From positions 1 to 64,000 of the forward strand of contig JACKPW010000004.1 in the NCBI GenBank assembly GCA_024233215.1: a stretch of 64,000 nt of DNA, given 5' to 3'. Numbering within the stretch: the stretch's first letter is position 1; each line of letters opens with the position of its first letter. The translations under genes and the position numbers were made by a program. A model generated the notes under the pieces. It had not been told where the DNA came from. It did no database searches and worked only from the letters and a program-made list of their open reading frames with translations. Below are positions 60,105-64,000 of the stretch, in pieces. The stretch comes from Verrucomicrobiales bacterium. Its GTDB lineage: Bacteria > Verrucomicrobiota > Verrucomicrobiia > Limisphaerales > J093.

Positions 60105-60803
60105 CTACGGCAGTTCCTTGATCCGGAGATTCCGCCAGCGCACTTCCAGATCGCCGGGCTCCTTGTTGCCGATGCCGTGCACCTGCAGGGCGATGAACCC
60201 TTTCAGCGTCACGTCGTCCTTGAGGTCGGCCGCCGGCACGCCGTTAAGCCAGGTCTTGATCGAATCGCCCCGGCACTCGATACGGAACTTGTTCCAGTCA
60301 TTAGCCTTGTAGGCCTTCCGCGCGGGCTCGTTCTCCTTCAGGTCGTTGAGCCAGCCCCGCCGTCCCTCATCGTAGATGCCGCCCGTCCACGCCCGGTCAC
60401 TGGGGTCAATCTCCACCTGATAACCATGCACCCGGTCGGCCGGGAACTTGAACTCCTTGCCGTTGAGGGTGGCCGTGGTCGGTTCGGCAAAGCACTCGCT
60501 GCGGATTTGCACCCCGGAGTTCAGGCCGGTGCAGGGTTTGAACTCGAGTTCCAGAATGAAGTTCGCGTAGTCGCGCGTCGTGCAAAGGAAGGAGTTGCCG
60601 GTGTTTGGGACCGGCTTGCCGACGATCTCCGGGCCCGCTGCCTCATAGGTGGCCTTCCCGCCGTGCTGGGCCCAGCCGTCGAGGTCCTTCCCGTTGTAAA
60701 GCGCCACCCAGGCCGGCTTGGGAGTATGGCAACACCCGCCAAGGAGTGCAGCGGCGGACAGGCCAACCAGGCCCAAGGAGAGGGAAACAAGCTTCTTTTG
60801 CAT
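60105..60803 (-). CDS. DUF1080 lipoprotein (3-keto-disaccharide hydrolase-like)
   Basis: 232 residues from the ATG at 60803, with AACCTCC-type sequence before it. Lipoprotein signal: LGLVGLSAAALLGGC. DUF1080 features are WVALYNGKDLDGWAQHGGKA, ILELEFKPCTGLNSGVQIRS, VEIDPSDRAWTGGIYDEGRR and the closing EVRWRNLRIKELP. It is shorter than the protein at 56568, having only the catalytic-type domain. It probably acts on oxidised sugar derivatives outside the cytoplasm. Confidence 0.92.
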   Translation of the reverse strand: MQKKLVSLSLGLVGLSAAALLGGCCHTPKPAWVALYNGKDLDGWAQHGGKATYEAAGPEIVGKPVPNTGNSFLCTTRDYANFILELEFKPCTGLNSGVQIRSECFAEPTTATLNGKEFKFPADRVHGYQVEIDPSDRAWTGGIYDEGRRGWLNDLKENEPARKAYKANDWNKFRIECRGDSIKTWLNGVPAADLKDDVTLKGFIALQVHGIGNKEPGDLEVRWRNLRIKELP

Positions 60804-61009
60804 GGAGGTTTCTACCGCGCCGGGGTAGGCACGGGCGAGGGAAAACTCGAAGGCCCACATCATCGAGCTAATCGATCCCGCCCCCCCCATTTTCGATTTC
60901 TCCCTCACCGCCGCCGGTGGTTCCTTCGCTCGCGGTTCAAATCGAGCCACCGCAGTTGCGGGATTCCCGCAACCGGGCATACAGTCAGCAACAGGTCACC
61001 CCATCCATC

Positions 61010-64000
61010 ATGACGCCGACCGCCAGAGACCAGCGAACGGACGGTTCCGCAACCCCGCAGGAGGGGCGAACCGGCCGTCCTCTTCCCGGCCCCGCGGTGC
61101 ATCGTGCGGCCAGGACGCAAGACCGGACAGCGCCCGCGCCGCCCCCCCCGGACACGCGCCGGTTCCTGGGAATCGATGTCGGGGCCGAGACGGTCAAGGT
61201 GGTCGAATTGATCCAGGCCGGTGGCCGTCTGGAAATCGGTCGACGCCGGCGGCTGGAACACCACAAGAACCCGGCGAAAGCCCTGCCGCAGATCCTGGCG
61301 CAATTCGACTGGCCGCATCTTGCCGGAGCGATGGTGACCGGTCGGCTGAGTCGACTGGTCAACCTCCCTTCCGCCCCCGTCAAACAGGCCCAGGCCCGCG
61401 CCTGGAAGTCCCGGTCAGACAACCGGCCCGCCACGATCATCTCGATCGGGGCTCACGGTTTCTCGGTGCTCGAGCTGCATGCCGAGGGAGTGGAGGTCTT
61501 TCGCGAAAACGGACGGTGCTCGCAGGGTACGGGCAACTTCCTGGGGCAGTTGGTGGAGCGTTTTGGTCTCAGCGTCGCGGAGGCCGGCGAGTTGTGCGCC
61601 GGAGCCCCGAATGCGGCGACGCTGTCCGGCCGCTGCCCGGTGATTCTCAAGACGGACATGACCCACCTCGCCAACAAGGGCGGGGACCGGGCAGGCATCC
61701 TCGCCGGCCTTTTCGACGCCGTCTGCGCCAACGTCATCGTCCTGGTCAAACCCGGTCGCTGCCCGGCGGACGTGGTGCTCATCGGCGGCGTCAGCCAGTC
61801 ACGCCGGGTGCGCAACACCTTCCAGCATCGGCTCACGGGAATGGGGCTTCGGCTGGCCGATTCCCTGGGTGAGGATGCGCTGTTCCTGGAAGCCACAGGC
61901 GGCGCGCTGCTGGCGGCGGAGCAGGCGACGAGCGGCGACGTTCCCGACTTGAATCAGATCATTCGCGGCGGCACGGAACTGCAACTCGAACGACTGTCCC
62001 CCCTGGCGGAATCGCTGACCCGGGTTCGCCGCCTGCCCGCCCCTCCCCCACCCCCTGCCGGCGTCACAGGCCCCTTGGTTGCGGGATTCGACATCGGTTC
62101 CACGGGATCCAAGCTGGTCGTGATCGAGAAGGCTTCTGCCGCCACGGTCTGGGAGGGTTACCGCCGCACCTCCGGCAGTCCGGTGGCGGCGGCTCAGGCC
62201 CTGTGGCGCGAGTTCTCCGACACGAAAGGCGGGCAGGGCGGAGGTGCGGGTTGCGTGGCCGGGTTCGGGGTCACGGGGAGCGGACGCGAGATTGTCGGTT
62301 CGCTGCTGGCCACCTGCTACGGAGCGGGCCGGGTGTTTGTCCTGAACGAGATCGTGGCGCACGCCACCGGGGCGCTGCACCACGACCCCCGCGTGGACAC
62401 CATTTTCGAGATCGGCGGCCAGGACGCCAAGTACATCCGCCTGGAAGCCGGCCGGGTGATTGATGCGGCGATGAACGAGGCGTGCAGCGCGGGCACCGGT
62501 TCGTTCATCGAGGAACAAGGCGCCCGGTTCGAGGGGGTGGAGGACGTGCGAGCGCTGGCCCGGGCGGCCATTGCCGCACCATCGGGGGTGTCCCTTGGTC
62601 AACACTGTTCGGTGTTCATGGCGGAAGTCATTGGCGAAGCGGTCGCTGCCGGCATCGAACAACCCGCCATCATCGCCGGCTTGTACGATTCCATCATTCA
62701 GAATTACCTCAACCGCGTGAAAGGCGCCCGTTCCGTCGGTCAGGTGGTGTTCTGCCAGGGAATGCCCTTCGCCTCGGACGCCCTGGCCGCGGCGGTGGCC
62801 CGCCAGACCGGCAGTGAAGTCATCGTGCCCCCCAACCCCGGCACGGTCGGGGCACTGGGGATCGCGCTGCTGGCGTGCCGGGAGTTGGAAGGGAACCACG
62901 CCGCCGCCGTCGAGGCCGGCGTCTTTCTCAAAGCCCGCGTCGAAAGCAAGGACACCTTCCAGTGCCGCTCCACGAAGGGGTGCGGCCAACCGGGCAACCT
63001 CTGCCGGATCGACCGCCTCAAAACGGTGGTGGGCGGAAGGGAGCAGACCTTCCTGTGGGGAGGCGGCTGCTCGCTCTACGACCAGGGCACACGCCGCAGA
63101 AAACTGCCGGACCGCGCACCGGACCCCTTCCGCGATCGCGAGGCGCTCATCCAGCGGCTGATCGGCGAACCCGGGGAAGGCAAGGGACTGCGGGTCGCAC
63201 TCAGCGACGAGTTCATGCTGAAGGGACTGGCGCCGTTCTTCATCACGTTCCTGCGCCACCTGGGCTGCCGCCTCGTGTTTGGCGCCCCGGCCGACCCGGC
63301 CACGCTGCATCACGGCATCCAGGCCGCCAACGTCCCTTTCTGCGCGCCAATGCAGCTGTTTCAGGGCATCGTCGGCGAATTGGCCGCCTTGGAAACGGAC
63401 GCCCTCTTCCTGCCGATGATCATCTCGCTGCCACGCAGCGGGGAAGAGGCCGTGGCCAAGACCTGCCCCATCGTCCAGGCCGGACCTCAGATGGCCTGGA
63501 ACTGCCTGCCCGATGACCGGCGACCACGCATTCTCTCCCCCGTGCTGGCCATCGACGGGCAGGGCCTGGACGGCGGAACGTTCAGGACCGCCTGCGCCCG
63601 GCTCGCGAAGGAGATCGCGTCCCCGGGCAGGCGCTGGCAGGAGGCCTTCGCGACAGCGCGCGCGGCTCAGCGGGAATTCGAGCAGGACTGCATCCGGCTG
63701 GGAAAGGCCGCCCTGGACTTCTGCACCCAACACCAACTGCCCGCCGTCGCGGTCCTCGGCCGGCCTTACACCATCTACAACCGGGTCCTGAACTCAAACG
63801 CCCCCGCCCTGCTTCGGGAACAGGGCGCCATCGGCATCCCGATCGACTGTCTGCCATTGGACGCCTCAACACCGGCCTTTCCTGATGTGTTCTGGGCCTA
63901 CAGCCAGCGCATTCTGCAAGCCGCCCACCAGGTCCGACGCATGCCCGGCGTCTACGCGCTTTGCTGCTCGAACTACTCCTGCGGACCGGACAGCTTCACA
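61010..64000 (+). CDS. Giant 2-hydroxyacyl-CoA dehydratase activase-like protein (5' part)
   Basis: The frame is open from the ATG at 61010 to the right edge (997 codons). Two BadF/BadG/BcrA-type ASKHA ATPase domains stand in tandem. Domain 1 starts FLGIDVGAETVKVVELIQ and has RCSQGTGNF and GRCPV. Domain 2 starts VAGFDIGSTGSKLVVIEKAS and has GVTGSGREIV, EIGGQDAKYIRLE, NEACSAGTGSFIEEQGARFE and GQHCSVFMAEVIG; its two cysteines correspond to the [4Fe-4S] ligands of HgdC. A cysteine-rich linker and a DUF2229/HgdB-like region follow. Fused activases like this are widespread in anaerobes, and their substrate is unknown. The C-terminus is outside the window. Confidence 0.9.
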   Translation, partial: MTPTARDQRTDGSATPQEGRTGRPLPGPAVHRAARTQDRTAPAPPPPDTRRFLGIDVGAETVKVVELIQAGGRLEIGRRRRLEHHKNPAKALPQILAQFDWPHLAGAMVTGRLSRLVNLPSAPVKQAQARAWKSRSDNRPATIISIGAHGFSVLELHAEGVEVFRENGRCSQGTGNFLGQLVERFGLSVAEAGELCAGAPNAATLSGRCPVILKTDMTHLANKGGDRAGILAGLFDAVCANVIVLVKPGRCPADVVLIGGVSQSRRVRNTFQHRLTGMGLRLADSLGEDALFLEATGGALLAAEQATSGDVPDLNQIIRGGTELQLERLSPLAESLTRVRRLPAPPPPPAGVTGPLVAGFDIGSTGSKLVVIEKASAATVWEGYRRTSGSPVAAAQALWREFSDTKGGQGGGAGCVAGFGVTGSGREIVGSLLATCYGAGRVFVLNEIVAHATGALHHDPRVDTIFEIGGQDAKYIRLEAGRVIDAAMNEACSAGTGSFIEEQGARFEGVEDVRALARAAIAAPSGVSLGQHCSVFMAEVIGEAVAAGIEQPAIIAGLYDSIIQNYLNRVKGARSVGQVVFCQGMPFASDALAAAVARQTGSEVIVPPNPGTVGALGIALLACRELEGNHAAAVEAGVFLKARVESKDTFQCRSTKGCGQPGNLCRIDRLKTVVGGREQTFLWGGGCSLYDQGTRRRKLPDRAPDPFRDREALIQRLIGEPGEGKGLRVALSDEFMLKGLAPFFITFLRHLGCRLVFGAPADPATLHHGIQAANVPFCAPMQLFQGIVGELAALETDALFLPMIISLPRSGEEAVAKTCPIVQAGPQMAWNCLPDDRRPRILSPVLAIDGQGLDGGTFRTACARLAKEIASPGRRWQEAFATARAAQREFEQDCIRLGKAALDFCTQHQLPAVAVLGRPYTIYNRVLNSNAPALLREQGAIGIPIDCLPLDASTPAFPDVFWAYSQRILQAAHQVRRMPGVYALCCSNYSCGPDSFT

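Overview
The window is GC-rich chromosomal DNA that best fits a Verrucomicrobiota bacterium, probably of the Limisphaerales/Pedosphaerales type. This assignment is inferred from gene content, with no rRNA gene to confirm it. The supporting content is: large exported proteins with type-3-thrombospondin-like calcium loops, CARDB or InlB-type domains; two DUF1080 (3-keto-disaccharide hydrolase-like) proteins; a DUF6807 (PmoA-like) protein; a Tat-exported Gfo/Idh/MocA oxidoreductase; an ECF sigma / anti-sigma-like / PDZ operon; a stand-alone four-helix-bundle (S23) gene and a GxxExxY gene; and many low-complexity intergenic repeats. No rRNA, tRNA, CRISPR array, integrase or transposase gene was found.

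Layout. 1-4.0 kb: 5'-terminal part of a giant exported protein (minus strand, running off the left edge). 4.0-4.45 kb: remnants of a nucleotidyltransferase gene and of a C4 zinc-finger gene. 4.5-7.6 kb: the S-adenosylmethionine cycle pair metK-ahcY (minus), interrupted by a four-helix-bundle gene inside a nearly perfect terminal inverted repeat. 7.7-16.9 kb: exported proteins (PxKF, FG-GAP, BNR-like propeller with InlB repeat, and a zinc metalloprotease/VWA protein). 17.1-22.2 kb: an ABC export system (large membrane protein, ATPase, permease). 22.5-25.2 kb: an ECF sigma factor, anti-sigma-like protein and double-PDZ protein. 25.4-26.2 kb: a beta-carbonic anhydrase. 26.4-37.2 kb: a nine-gene, tightly coupled operon for a membrane complex of the hydrogenase-4/complex I type. 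Its large subunit lacks the NiFe-site cysteine pairs, so it belongs with the energy-converting-hydrogenase-related (Ehr) complexes. Two HTH-EIIA proteins are built into the operon. 37.5-41.2 kb: FmdB-type zinc ribbon, CPBP protease and PPi-dependent phosphofructokinase. 41.6-56.5 kb: sugar catabolism, dominated by an L-arabinose route (isomerase of the fucose/arabinose isomerase family, zinc dehydrogenase, ribulokinase, GH51 arabinofuranosidase, ribulose-5-phosphate 4-epimerase, aldose 1-epimerase, sodium:solute symporter). It is interrupted by an archaeal-type ATPase gene and by a GxxExxY cassette. 56.5-60.8 kb: two DUF1080 proteins and an OPT transporter. 61.0 kb to the right edge: a giant double-ASKHA activase of the 2-hydroxyacyl-CoA dehydratase activator family.

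How the parts fit: GH51 releases arabinose from polymer, the symporter imports it, the epimerase supplies the right anomer, and isomerase, AraB and AraD lead to D-xylulose-5-phosphate. PPi-PFK then serves lower glycolysis. The Ehr-like complex would couple an unknown redox reaction to ion translocation.

The most unusual theme is a set of small cassettes bounded by near-perfect inverted repeats built from short tandem words. Two carry one small gene each (four-helix-bundle at 5.9-6.35 kb; GxxExxY at 50.3-50.7 kb), and one with the same end type as the GxxExxY cassette is empty (22.26-22.43 kb). They sit at operon junctions and carry no transposase.
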